A DNA stretch of 28,356 bases from JAQVEM01 sp964595565 (GTDB taxonomy: Bacteria; Actinomycetota; Humimicrobiia; Humimicrobiales; Humimicrobiaceae). Shown here piece after piece: positions 1-8,024 of this stretch. The translations under genes and the position numbers were made by a program. Numbering within the stretch: the first letter of the stretch is position 1; each line of letters opens with the position of its first letter. The notes under the pieces were generated by a model that saw only the letters and a program-made list of their open reading frames with translations, searched no databases and was not told where the DNA came from. The DNA is taken from assembly GCA_964595565.1 (NCBI GenBank), contig CAZQQX010000026.1, forward strand, positions 1-28,356, read 5' to 3'.

Positions 1-55
1 AACCTTCGACACCCGGATTAAAAGTCCGGTGCTCTACCTACTGAGCTAACGGCCC
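1..55 (-). tRNA. tRNA-Lys (UUU), 3' part cut by window edge
   Basis: The minus strand reads as a tRNA from its 5' end at 55. It shows a GGGCCGT acceptor strand, a TAGCTC...GAGC D-arm, an anticodon stem CCGGA/TCCGG around loop CTTTTAA, and the start of a GAAGGTT T-arm. The anticodon TTT at 22-20 decodes lysine. The T-loop closing strand, the acceptor 3' strand and any CCA lie outside the window. A promoter candidate lies at 128-156, with an unusual terminator-like hairpin in between. Confidence 0.93.
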
Positions 56-81
56 TGCTAATTAAACACTATAACAAAACT

Positions 82-102
82 AAAAAAACCAGAGCTTCTG
101 GC
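82..102 (-). terminator. terminator-like hairpin upstream of tRNA-Lys
   Basis: On the minus strand CCAGA-AGC-TCTGG is followed by seven T residues, a short intrinsic-terminator shape. It could end transcripts from the ytxH side. It also lies between the best promoter candidate (128-156) and the tRNA, so it may act as a leader attenuator. The stem is only 5 bp with a 3-nt loop, so strength is doubtful. Confidence 0.5.
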
Positions 103-127
103 TTTCCAATTGAATTAGCAAACGTAA

Positions 128-156
128 AGTCTACTATAGTAAAAACCCATTGTCAA
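128..156 (-). promoter_or_regulatory. sigma-70-type promoter candidate for tRNA-Lys
   Basis: Minus-strand -35 TTGACA (151-156), 17-bp spacer, -10 TAGACT (128-133). The perfect -35 and ideal spacing support it. The -10 is weaker (TAnnnT). It reads toward the tRNA, across the hairpin at 82-102. Confidence 0.6.
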
Positions 157-202
157 CACAGATAACCAGGGTTAGTGAGGATAAATTATGGTGGGCATCC
201 CT

Positions 203-502
203 TCAGTCTCCATTCTTAATATTAGAGGATACTTTACCTGCTTTTTCCATACTCTTATTTAACAACTCCTCACCCATGACCTTCGCTTCAGCAACAGCGA
301 ATTTTCCTCTATCAACTGCTTCCTTCAGCTTTTCGACAACTTTTTTCCTGGTTTTAAACCCTGATTGAGGAGCCAATAATAGCCCCAGCACATATCCTGA
401 AAAAATCGATACCAGAACAATTACCAGTATATCAAATAAATCTTTAATAGTGGATTTATCCTCCCGGTTGCCTTCCAGATTTTTTCTAACATTACTTTCC
501 AT
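203..502 (-). CDS. YtxH-like small membrane protein
   Basis: A 99-residue protein with one hydrophobic segment (about residues 22-43) followed by LLLAPQSG and a basic, charged helix (KTRKKVVEKLKEAV). This is the layout of YtxH-domain proteins: an N-terminal membrane anchor, a G-LLLAP-sG turn, and a long amphipathic C-terminal helix. YtxH proteins are general-stress or envelope-associated in Bacillus, with no defined biochemical role. The start is supported by GAGGAGGGG about 9 bases upstream of the ATG. The gene stands alone between the tRNA and the HAD gene. A 12-bp inverted repeat (558-586) overlaps its presumed promoter. The family call rests on motif and layout only. Confidence 0.75.
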   Translation of the reverse strand: MESNVRKNLEGNREDKSTIKDLFDILVIVLVSIFSGYVLGLLLAPQSGFKTRKKVVEKLKEAVDRGKFAVAEAKVMGEELLNKSMEKAGKVSSNIKNGD

Positions 503-541
503 TTATAAAACCCCTCCTCGGGCAAGATTATTTATTTCTTT

Positions 542-570
542 ATTATAAACTATTTAACACTTATATTGAA
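542..570 (-). promoter_or_regulatory. possible ytxH promoter
   Basis: Perfect minus-strand -10 TATAAT (542-547) with 17-bp spacing to a poor -35 (TTCAAT, 565-570). The -35 lies inside the inverted repeat at 558-586, so a bound repressor or activator could act there. This rests mainly on the -10 match. Confidence 0.4.
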
Positions 571-586
571 CATATCAATATAAGTG
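558..586. repeat. 12-bp perfect inverted repeat, 5-nt loop
   Basis: CACTTATATTGA (558-569) and TCAATATAAGTG (575-586) are exact reverse complements with a 5-base spacer. It lies 38 bases after the HAD stop and overlaps the predicted -35 of ytxH. It may be an operator for ytxH or a terminator hairpin for the HAD gene. No T-run follows it on the minus strand, which favours an operator. Confidence 0.6.
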
Positions 587-624
587 CAATAATCAATCAT
601 GGCAAGCATAAAACATTTAACCCA

Positions 625-1494
625 TTAGTCCAGCAAAAACCCTACAACCTCCGCCCAGCCCCTGTTCATAATTCCATCGGCAACATACACATTATCATAC
701 TTATTAAGCTCACCGGATATATCTTCTTTGCCATCCAGGGCATTCCTCATTAAAAAACAGTATTTTACTTCACCTGCCATTTTTAAGTCTTCAATAGAAT
801 CCCCCAGAGCTATACAATTATCGGCACCAAACTTCCTTATTTTTTTATCAAGTTTTATTCCCCTTGATTTATCAACACCTGCCGGTATTAATATATAAAT
901 ATTCAATTTTTCCACATTAAGATCTACCTTTACAAGTGATGATGAAAATCCGTTATTAACCAGAACCAGACCTCCGTAACCATTTCTCGCAAGCAAACTA
1001 TTGGCTTTATCCAGATCTATTTCTCCAAAAAATAGAGCATTATAATTTCTGTACCTGCTCCATTCTATCCTGCTTTCTATCTTACCTGGAAAACTTCTCT
1101 TAAGAAGCTTGATAATTTTTATTAAATCACTGCCGCCATCCCCCGTTTTATAAACCGCTCCGCTATCATCAAATGTGGTGTAAACCTTTTCCCCCAGATT
1201 ATAAACCAGCTCCGCACCAAGCTCCGCAATATAATTTTTCAATCCCATCACCTGTGCGCTGGACTTTAACTGAAATCTATTCCTTCCCGATATCAGTACA
1301 ACGTCTAACCCCTTACTTTCCAGTCTGATTAGCAATTTTAGCGCATCAAAGTAATAATCATTATTATAATCTTTAATGAGGCAACCACTGCCATTTAACA
1401 ATGTCCCGTCAAGGTCAGTGTATATGACTTTTAAATCTTTTAAATTTTCTTTTACCTCATTCCTGTAATCTCTAAAAAATTTATAATCCACCAT
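625..1494 (-). CDS. HAD-superfamily phosphatase (IIB / mannosyl-3-phosphoglycerate phosphatase-like)
   Basis: A 289-residue cytoplasmic hydrolase. HAD motif I is DLDGT at residues 27-31 (nucleophile Asp27, acid/base Asp29). Motif II is LISGR near 68-71, with Ser69. Motif IV is GDSIEDLKMAG in the C-terminal part. A substrate-specifying cap lies between motifs II and III. The phrase GLKNYIAELGAELVY resembles mannosyl-3-phosphoglycerate and sucrose-phosphate phosphatases of subclass IIB. The substrate is probably a phosphosugar but cannot be read from the sequence. An N-terminal extension of about 20 residues precedes the first strand, and the ribosome binding site (AGAAAG) is weak, so a later start is possible. 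It is monocistronic by spacing. Confidence 0.82.
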   Translation of the reverse strand: MVDYKFFRDYRNEVKENLKDLKVIYTDLDGTLLNGSGCLIKDYNNDYYFDALKLLIRLESKGLDVVLISGRNRFQLKSSAQVMGLKNYIAELGAELVYNLGEKVYTTFDDSGAVYKTGDGGSDLIKIIKLLKRSFPGKIESRIEWSRYRNYNALFFGEIDLDKANSLLARNGYGGLVLVNNGFSSSLVKVDLNVEKLNIYILIPAGVDKSRGIKLDKKIRKFGADNCIALGDSIEDLKMAGEVKYCFLMRNALDGKEDISGELNKYDNVYVADGIMNRGWAEVVGFLLD

Positions 1495-1786
1495 GTTTTA
1501 CTTTCTATCTTTTAAATAATTTTTATTTTCTGCCTTTTTTATTTCCCTGCTATGTTACACTTACTCCATCCTGATATATTGTATATTTTACCGGCTCAAG
1601 ACCGGGCTCATCAAAAGGACGGTACTTTAACCAGAGTAATTATAAAGTTATTTTCAGAATTTTCAATTTGATTATTGCCTTTATGTAAAAACCTGTCTTC
1701 TATTAATCATATTTAAATATAGGATTTCTGCCATAAAACCCATATTTTTATAGATTTTAAACTGAAGTGCTTATTATCCTGAAGAA
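1495..1786. other. gene-free stretch with possible frameshifted remnant
   Basis: This 292-base AT-rich spacer lies between the HAD and M50 genes, both on the minus strand. I see no strong terminator or promoter. A minus-strand frame at 1550-1639 reads ...YRPFDEPGLEPVKY... to a TAG. Shifting one base extends it upstream for about 25 more codons. It has no good start codon and may be a decayed gene end or chance. Confidence 0.3.
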
Positions 1787-2911
1787 TCAGTGAAACTCAG
1801 AGCGAACTTTTATAAAATGCATAACATCGCTTTTTGTTATCATCCCTTTAAACTTATCTCCGGACATTACTATCAGGTGTCCGAGATCATTTTTTATCAT
1901 TTTCTTTATTGCCTCGGACACTTCTGCTGAAACATCTACTTTTTCGTTTTCTGAAATTTTTCTTACCACATCTCCTGTCCTTAAATCGGACCATTCCTCC
2001 CTCGGAATCTCTTTTACATCATTTATAGAGACAACACCTATAATTTTCCGGGTTTCCCTATCTTCCACAACCGGAAATCTCCCGAACCTGTACTTCATAA
2101 AATAATCATCTACCAGCTCCTGTAATGTTATATCTCCAGTTACATCTACAACATTCTGATTCATAGCCTCTTCCACTTTTATTCCCTTTATAGACGTTTC
2201 AAAAACAGTCTGACGATAGCCCGTCTGGGCAGATGATTGTAAAAACCACCCTATAAAAGCAAGCCACATCCCATTTAAAAAATTACCCGCAAATATAAAA
2301 AACACGCCAACAGCAATTATTGCAAACCCCAGCACCCTTCCTGCTGTTGATGCTATAAATGTTGCCCTTTCCAGGTTTCCGGTTGATTTCCATATAATTG
2401 AACGCAGGACCCTCCCACCATCCAGCGGGTAACCGGGAAGCAAATTAAAAGCCCCGAGAACCACATTAATAATGGCCAGATATTTAACCGGCTCCTCAAC
2501 CAGAGCATAACCCCTGGTAAAAAACCATATAATTCCAAAAAATATAGCCAGAACAAAACTCGCAACAGGCCCGGCTATGGCCATGATGAACTCGCTAAAG
2601 GGGGTTTCCGGTTCTTTTTCTATCTGTGCCATACCCCCGAATAAAAAAAGTGTTATCCTTTCAACAGGTATACCCTTTTTTATGGCAACCAGTGAATGGC
2701 TCATTTCATGAATTAGTACCGAAGCAAAGAAAAGGATTACCGTAATAATAGTAACCAATGCCAGAGTTCCAGTGTTTAACGAAGGAAGAACACCGGGGAA
2801 ATAAAAAAAACCAAAATAATATGAAAACAATGCAAATATAATAAACCAGCTATAATCAAGTCTTACCTCTATCCCGAAGATTTTAAACAATTTTATCGAA
2901 GACTTAAACAT
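1787..2911 (-). CDS. Site-2 protease family membrane metalloprotease with CBS domains (M50B)
   Basis: A 374-residue intramembrane zinc protease. The N-terminal half has several hydrophobic segments. HEMSH (residues 68-72) is the HExxH zinc site, and LLPGYPLDGG (about 157-166) supplies the third ligand, Asp164. The C-terminal third (about 249-370) is a pair of CBS domains, ending with the phrase GHLIVMSGDKFKGMITKSDV. This is the SpoIVFB/Rip3-like CBS subclass, which cleaves transmembrane or membrane-tethered substrates such as anti-sigma or pro-sigma factors and is often gated by nucleotides at the CBS pair. The ATG follows AAGGAGTG. No cognate substrate gene lies beside it. A TATAAT at 3016-3021 may belong to its promoter. 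Substrate unknown. Confidence 0.9.
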   Translation of the reverse strand: MFKSSIKLFKIFGIEVRLDYSWFIIFALFSYYFGFFYFPGVLPSLNTGTLALVTIITVILFFASVLIHEMSHSLVAIKKGIPVERITLFLFGGMAQIEKEPETPFSEFIMAIAGPVASFVLAIFFGIIWFFTRGYALVEEPVKYLAIINVVLGAFNLLPGYPLDGGRVLRSIIWKSTGNLERATFIASTAGRVLGFAIIAVGVFFIFAGNFLNGMWLAFIGWFLQSSAQTGYRQTVFETSIKGIKVEEAMNQNVVDVTGDITLQELVDDYFMKYRFGRFPVVEDRETRKIIGVVSINDVKEIPREEWSDLRTGDVVRKISENEKVDVSAEVSEAIKKMIKNDLGHLIVMSGDKFKGMITKSDVMHFIKVRSEFH

Positions 2912-3110
2912 TTATTTATTCACTCCTTAAACTTCAGTAACAAAATTTATGCCCTGATGTATTTTATTTTAACGATGATTTTCCACTAAAACGTGCGTCT
3001 TTTAAATCCTAATTCATTATAACCTATTTATACTAAAAAAAATATCCAGACTCCCGCCACAGTTACTATGATTAAATACTAATTATTAAATCCCTGCAAA
3101 TATTATCTTT

Positions 3111-3139
3111 TTGCGGTATAAACAAATCAATCTTAAAAT
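3111..3139 (+). promoter_or_regulatory. promoter candidate for the mgtC-yihY-mut7C-plsC operon
   Basis: -35 TTGCGG (3111-3116), 17-bp spacer, -10 TAAAAT (3134-3139), with the first start codon 37 bases downstream. The -10 differs from consensus at one position and the spacing is ideal. Confidence 0.5.
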
Positions 3140-3176
3140 ATGATAAAATAATTATTGTAAACTATAAATTTAAACA

Positions 3177-3881
3177 ATGGAACTTTCTCAAAGACTATTG
3201 TCAGAAATAAAATTTGACCTTTCTGCTTTCACACTTGATATAACAATACCCTGCGCTCTGGCATTAATCTTTGGAGGTATAATAGGCCTTCAGAGAGAAA
3301 AAGCTGAAAGACCGGCGGGGCTCAGAACTCATGCCCTCGTGTGCCTCGGCTCAACAGTTTTTACATTAATCTCATATATGGGGTTTTCTTCAATTGGTTA
3401 TGGCACCGTGGACCCATCAAGAATAGCAGCAGGCATTATAACAGGAATTGGCTTTATAGGTGCAGGGGCAATTTTCAGGCAGGGGACCCTGATAAGAGGA
3501 GTAACTACTGCTGCAAGCATATGGATAGTTTCTTCCATTGGAATGGCGCTTGGCGTTAAGTTATATTACCTGGCATTAGTAGTGACCATACTGGGTTTTG
3601 TTACTCTAAGCATACTGAAATACTTTGAGGACAGATTGATAAATGTACCAAAATATTCGCTTAAAATAACCACATCCTATAATTTTACCGGCCTGGATAA
3701 GATTATAAATTTACTGAGTGAAGAGCCCATAGAAATAAAAAGTAAAAAATACAAATCCGATAGTGAAAACCATAAGAAAATTTTTACCATTACTTTTTCC
3801 AGTAAAAAAATTGATACATCTGCTATTATAATTAAAAAGCTGAGCGAACTAAAAGATATAGAAGAAATAAATATTTATTAA
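3177..3881 (+). CDS. MgtC/SapB family membrane protein
   Basis: A 234-residue protein. The first 155 residues hold four to five membrane segments with the MgtC signature phrases GIIGLQREKAERPAGLRTHALVCLG (abridged: R-E-K, P-A-G-L-R-T-H) and GIGFIGAGAIFRQG, then GVTTAASIW. A soluble C-terminal domain of about 75 residues follows, resembling the ACT-like tail of longer MgtC homologues. MgtC proteins are inner-membrane factors linked to low-Mg2+ growth and, in Salmonella, to F1Fo-ATPase inhibition. No transport function is proven. No clear ribosome binding site precedes the ATG, so the exact start is uncertain. It is first in a four-gene operon, with yihY 16 bases downstream. Confidence 0.88.
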   Translation: MELSQRLLSEIKFDLSAFTLDITIPCALALIFGGIIGLQREKAERPAGLRTHALVCLGSTVFTLISYMGFSSIGYGTVDPSRIAAGIITGIGFIGAGAIFRQGTLIRGVTTAASIWIVSSIGMALGVKLYYLALVVTILGFVTLSILKYFEDRLINVPKYSLKITTSYNFTGLDKIINLLSEEPIEIKSKKYKSDSENHKKIFTITFSSKKIDTSAIIIKKLSELKDIEEINIY

Positions 3882-3897
3882 ACCTTTAACATCAAAT

Positions 3898-4749
3898 TTG
3901 CATAATATAAATAGAATAAAAAAAATAGCCATAAATATATGGAGGTATCTGAAGAAGCTTTCAGAAAAATATATATCAGATGGCGGAATATTTATGGCTT
4001 CGTCAATTTCTTTTTACTTCCTTTTTTCTATTTTTCCCGTCCTTTTATTGCTTATTTCTCTCTCAGGTTTATTAATAGAAACCTTTAATATCCATGCAAC
4101 AATTCTTGATTTTATTGAGGAGCGAATTCCAATTATATATAGTTTTACAGAGTCCAATATAACAAAAATAACCGAAAATCGAACCAGCATAGGAATAACT
4201 GGCTTTGTATTTTTAGTAATATCAACCACTTATTTTTTTGACTCCATACAATTTTCCCTTAATAGAATTTACAAAACCAGAACCCAGCGAAAATTATGGA
4301 AACAGAAAATCTTTGGCTTCATTATAATAACCACGATATTTATAATTGTTTTATTATCTTTTCTTATATCTACGTCTTTCTTTTACCTGGCCAACAAAAT
4401 CATGGATTTTTTAAATTTAAATGAATCAATATCATCACTTTTATTTAAGACTATATCTATTTTAATCGGGCTCATGCTAAATTTTGCTATTTTTAGTCTT
4501 ATTTATTTTTTTGGAACCAACAGGAAAACCCATTTTAGATATCATATATATAAAGGTTCCCTGTTTGCAGCAATAACATGGGAACTATCCAAGCATATCT
4601 TTATTTTTTATATACATAAATTCGTAAATTTCGAATTAACCTATGGCTCAATTGGCTCTATCATCAGCTTCCTTCTCTGGATTTACATATCCAGCCTCAT
4701 TCTTATTATGGGAGCTGAAATAAATTCAACGGATTTGGCGCGGGGATGA
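3898..4749 (+). CDS. YihY/BrkB-family inner-membrane protein
   Basis: A 283-residue polytopic membrane protein with about six hydrophobic segments. Family features are the early phrase ASSISFYFLFSIFPVLLLL, the middle segment around FFDSIQFSLNRIY, and the C-terminal YGSIGSIISFLLWIYISSLILIMGAEI. YihY/BrkB proteins were once called ribonuclease BN in error; their real role is unknown, with transport or envelope functions suggested. The frame opens with TTG at 3898, since the nearest ATG downstream is out of frame. The stop overlaps the next gene's ATG by 4 bases (ATGA), implying translational coupling to the Mut7-C gene. Confidence 0.88.
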   Translation: MHNINRIKKIAINIWRYLKKLSEKYISDGGIFMASSISFYFLFSIFPVLLLLISLSGLLIETFNIHATILDFIEERIPIIYSFTESNITKITENRTSIGITGFVFLVISTTYFFDSIQFSLNRIYKTRTQRKLWKQKIFGFIIITTIFIIVLLSFLISTSFFYLANKIMDFLNLNESISSLLFKTISILIGLMLNFAIFSLIYFFGTNRKTHFRYHIYKGSLFAAITWELSKHIFIFYIHKFVNFELTYGSIGSIISFLLWIYISSLILIMGAEINSTDLARG

Positions 4750-5207
4750 AATTTATTGCAGACATAATGGTTGGAAAACTTGCCAGGTACCTTCGCATGG
4801 CCAGTTATGACGTTTTATATGATAATAACGCCAGTGATGACCGGATATTAAAAACAGCCCTCAGAACAGACAGGGTGGTCCTGACCAGAGATACGCTTAT
4901 GCTCACCAGAAAGGAATTTAAAAACGGAGCCATAAAATATCTATTTATAAAAAATGATAACCTCAAAAATCAGCTGGCGCAGGTTAAATCAGAACTTAAA
5001 ATTTCGCTGAAACCAAATTTAATAAGATGTATTGAATGCAATCAGAAACTTATGATAGTAAAAAAAGAAGACCTGAAAGATAAAGTGCCCCCATATGTGT
5101 TTAAAACACAGAAAAACTTCATGTACTGTAAAAAATGCGATAAATACTACTGGAGAGGCACCCATTATCAGAATATAAAAAATATCTTCCTTAACCTGGA
5201 GAAATAA
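4746..5207 (+). CDS. Mut7-C RNase-domain protein (PIN-like nuclease with zinc ribbon)
   Basis: A 153-residue protein. The N-terminal 85 residues form a PIN-like fold seen in Mut7-C: FIADIMVGKLARYLRM (Asp6), a middle DD pair (31-32) and VVLTRD (Asp49), which would supply metal-binding acids. The C-terminal half is a zinc ribbon with C95/C98 and C128/C131, followed by the typical YWRGTHY. The family is named after the C-terminus of C. elegans Mut-7 and is predicted to cut RNA; substrates in bacteria are not known. The ATG overlaps the yihY stop, and plsC starts 4 bases after its end. The link between a predicted RNase and membrane-lipid genes is unexplained. Confidence 0.9.
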   Translation: MKFIADIMVGKLARYLRMASYDVLYDNNASDDRILKTALRTDRVVLTRDTLMLTRKEFKNGAIKYLFIKNDNLKNQLAQVKSELKISLKPNLIRCIECNQKLMIVKKEDLKDKVPPYVFKTQKNFMYCKKCDKYYWRGTHYQNIKNIFLNLEK

Positions 5208-5211
5208 AAAA

Positions 5212-6003
5212 ATGGCTTCTTTGATTAACAATTTATTTAGAAAAACCTCTGAATTCTTCTACAGCACCCCCCGGGTATTATTTTTAAATTTTTATAAACT
5301 TTTTACCAGAACAAAAATTTTTAATAAAAATAGACTCCCGGTAAATAAATCCGCCATATTTGCCATAAACCATACTGCAGATGCCGATCCGGTAGTACTT
5401 CTCACAGCAATCAAAAAGAAAATATGTTTCCTGGCTGAAAGTGAAAATTTTGGAAACTGGATTTCTAATTTTTTTATGAGACGATTCGCAAACTGTGTAC
5501 CCGTATTTAAGAAGCAGCTCCTGAAAAATACTAAAAGCTTTAAGGAACTTTTTAATGTCTCCATAGATAAGAACACTTTTTTTGGTATATTTCCAGAAGG
5601 CGAAATAAATAAGAAAAGCAGTTTTAAAAGATTTAAAAAAGGCGCCGCTTACTTTAGCTACAAAACAGGGCTTCCCATAATTCCTGTTTACATACACAAC
5701 ATGAATAAAGCTCCTGAAAGTAAAAGATGGGTCTGGACCAACAGAATTACCAGAGGAATTATCTCACTTATAATGAACTCCTTTAGAAAAATAAATATAT
5801 TTATAGGAGAACCAATTGACCCTGTTGCCGAATATACTGTGGAAAATCTTAAAGACCCTTCAAAACCTGCAACTTATAAAAAGATTATAAATAATATTAA
5901 CACCGCCCTGGAGGAAGAATTTTTATCACTCAAAAGCTACTCGGATGGGTTGTCCGGGGTACCGGAAAAAAAAGATACCGGTGAAGAACCAGCTACCCCC
6001 TGA
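5212..6003 (+). CDS. plsC: 1-acyl-sn-glycerol-3-phosphate acyltransferase
   Basis: A 263-residue membrane-associated acyltransferase. The catalytic H-x4-D box is NHTADAD (His54, Asp59), and FPEG at about 127-130 is the glycerol-phosphate-binding block III. A Pro-rich IPVYIHN matches block IV. The family acylates lysophosphatidic acid at position 2 to give phosphatidic acid for phospholipid synthesis at the cytoplasmic membrane face. The last 25 residues are charged and Gly/Pro-rich and lie outside the domain. It is the last gene of the mgtC operon. The convergent gap of 53 bases to the ABC-F gene holds only a weak inverted repeat (TTAAAA...TTTTAA near 6007-6024), so the terminator is unclear. 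Confidence 0.9.
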   Translation: MASLINNLFRKTSEFFYSTPRVLFLNFYKLFTRTKIFNKNRLPVNKSAIFAINHTADADPVVLLTAIKKKICFLAESENFGNWISNFFMRRFANCVPVFKKQLLKNTKSFKELFNVSIDKNTFFGIFPEGEINKKSSFKRFKKGAAYFSYKTGLPIIPVYIHNMNKAPESKRWVWTNRITRGIISLIMNSFRKINIFIGEPIDPVAEYTVENLKDPSKPATYKKIINNINTALEEEFLSLKSYSDGLSGVPEKKDTGEEPATP

Positions 6004-6056
6004 CTCTTAAAAACATGGTTTTAAAGGCTGGCACATTTGATTAAGAAAAATGATTT

Positions 6057-8021
6057 TTATAAATCCCCGTAATAGCGGTTTTTCTTAAGCTCCACAAGTT
6101 CCGAATTCAATCTCTCCCACTCATGTATTTTAGCATCAAGTTCTTTTTTTCTATCTGCGTATTTTAAAAATGGCAGGTCGTCTCTGGAATCTTCACTCTG
6201 AACCATTCCGGCCTCAAACCGGCCCGCCAGCACTTCCAGTTCATTTTCAAGCCGCTCTATTATATTTTCGCACTCTGCAATTTCACCGGTTATTTTACGT
6301 AAACATTTATAAAATTCCTTCCTTTCAAGATAAGTATTTTTTCCCTCACCGGATGGTTGCCCTCTATTTATATTACCGGTTTGTTTTTGTTTTATTTCAA
6401 GTTCGCGGAGGGATACAATTTTTTTCTTTTCAAGAAAATCATTTATGCTCCCCATATATTTTTTTATTTTGTGGTCCTTAAATTCATAAACATTGTCCAC
6501 CAGGCCATCCATAAACTCTCTGTCATGTGAGGTCAGTATCATTGTGCCGGTAAAATTCTTCAGCGCCCGTTTGAGAATATCTTTGGAGCGCATATCAAGA
6601 TGGTTGGTCGGCTCATCAAGCACAAGTAAATTAAACGGTTCCAGCAGCAATTTTACCAGTGCAAGCCTTGACCTCTCTCCACCGGATAAAACTTTTACTT
6701 TTTTATCTATATCATCACTTCCAAACAGGAAAGCTCCGAGGAGTGTTCTTATCTTAACACCCGCATCAACAGGAGCAACTCTGCTGGTGGTATCAAGAAC
6801 AGTTATCTCTCCATCCATCAGTTCATCCTGATTTTGTGCAAAATAACCAATCTTAACATTATGACCTATTTTGCGCTGACCATTAAAATCCAGGTCGCCA
6901 ACAAGAATCCGGGATAATGTAGTCTTACCTTCTCCGTTTTTACCAACAAATGCAATCCTTTCGCCCCTTCTTACCACCAGATCTATGTCTTCAAGAACAG
7001 TTTTACCACTGAAACTCACTGAAAGGCCGGAAGCATCAATAACCAGGCTGCCCGAGCGGGGAGCGGCAGGAAACCTGATACGAATAGCTTTTGTATCATC
7101 TTCATCTACCCTGATGGGCTGAAATTTTTCAAGGTATTTGATACGGGATTGCACCTGGCGCGCTTTTGTGGCCTTATACCTGAAGCGTTCAATGAATTTC
7201 CTGGTCTCTGCGATTTGCTTTTGCTGATTTTTATAAGTGGCCAGTTGTATAAGCCTCTGTTCTTTTCTCAATACGGTATATTTTGAATAGGTGACTTTGT
7301 AATCATAAATTTTACCCCTCGAAATTTCAACTGTGCGGTCCGTGACACTGTCAAGTAGAGCCCTGTCATGACTTACGATAACTACCGCTCCCCGGTATTC
7401 TGATAGGAACTGTTCTATCCACTGGATTGAATCAATATCAAGATGGTTCGTCGGCTCATCAAGCAGTAGCAGGTCGGGGCCCCTGAGAAGGATTTTTGCC
7501 AGTTCAATTCTCATTCTCCATCCACCGCTAAACTCTTTTGTCTGTCTTGATAAATCTTCCGGCGTAAATCCCAGCCCTGTCAGTGTTTTTTCAATTTTTT
7601 CGTTTATTTTTGCCCCGCCCAGCATCTCAATCCTCTCATTCATATCAGACAAACTGTTAATTAACTTAAGGTAACCTGCTGAATTGTAGTCGGTTCTACT
7701 TTCTATTTCACGATTCAATTCAGTAATTTTATCTTCCAGCTCAAGAACCTTAGAAAATGCAGTTTTCGCTTCATTAAAAAGTGTCCTGCTGTTTATATGC
7801 TTCATCTGCTGCGGAAGATACCCAGTGGTCAGGCCCGGCGGTCTTTCAATAATTCCTGAGTCGGGTGTTTGCAATCCCAGGATAATTTTTAGCAGAGTCG
7901 TTTTACCGGCACCGTTATTTCCGACGAGTCCTATTTTTTCTCCGGGGTTTACCTGAAATGAAATATCATCAAGTAATTTACGGCCGCCAAAGCTTAACTT
8001 TATATGATTAATTGATATCAC
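6057..8021 (-). CDS. ABC-F family ATPase (YdiF/Uup-like)
   Basis: A 654-residue protein with two ATPase cassettes and no membrane segments. Cassette 1 has Walker A GNNGAGKTT (about 34-42), signature SGGWRMRIELA and Walker B LLLLDEPTNHLD. Cassette 2 has GKNGEGKTT, SGGERSRLALV and LLVLDEPTNHLD. The DEPTNHLD box in both halves and the charged linker between them define ABC-F, whose members act on ribosomes (translation factors, antibiotic protection). The C-terminal 90 residues form a coiled coil as in YdiF/Uup. Translation starts with GTG only three bases after the clpB stop, so it is the last gene of the chaperone operon. A housekeeping translational role is more likely than resistance. Confidence 0.92.
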   Translation of the reverse strand: MISINHIKLSFGGRKLLDDISFQVNPGEKIGLVGNNGAGKTTLLKIILGLQTPDSGIIERPPGLTTGYLPQQMKHINSRTLFNEAKTAFSKVLELEDKITELNREIESRTDYNSAGYLKLINSLSDMNERIEMLGGAKINEKIEKTLTGLGFTPEDLSRQTKEFSGGWRMRIELAKILLRGPDLLLLDEPTNHLDIDSIQWIEQFLSEYRGAVVIVSHDRALLDSVTDRTVEISRGKIYDYKVTYSKYTVLRKEQRLIQLATYKNQQKQIAETRKFIERFRYKATKARQVQSRIKYLEKFQPIRVDEDDTKAIRIRFPAAPRSGSLVIDASGLSVSFSGKTVLEDIDLVVRRGERIAFVGKNGEGKTTLSRILVGDLDFNGQRKIGHNVKIGYFAQNQDELMDGEITVLDTTSRVAPVDAGVKIRTLLGAFLFGSDDIDKKVKVLSGGERSRLALVKLLLEPFNLLVLDEPTNHLDMRSKDILKRALKNFTGTMILTSHDREFMDGLVDNVYEFKDHKIKKYMGSINDFLEKKKIVSLRELEIKQKQTGNINRGQPSGEGKNTYLERKEFYKCLRKITGEIAECENIIERLENELEVLAGRFEAGMVQSEDSRDDLPFLKYADRKKELDAKIHEWERLNSELVELKKNRYYGDL

Positions 8022-8024
8022 GAT

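Noticed and set aside
1787..2911. SpoIVFB as evidence of sporulation
   Set aside because: CBS-containing site-2 proteases are widespread in non-spore-formers, and no spore genes are nearby.
5284..5697. A 137-codon minus-strand open frame opposite plsC
   Set aside because: It covers the PlsC catalytic motifs in antisense and has no supported start.
6057..8021. Antibiotic-resistance ABC-F protein
   Set aside because: Operon position and the C-terminal coiled coil fit the housekeeping YdiF/Uup-like group better; nothing specific to resistance is visible.
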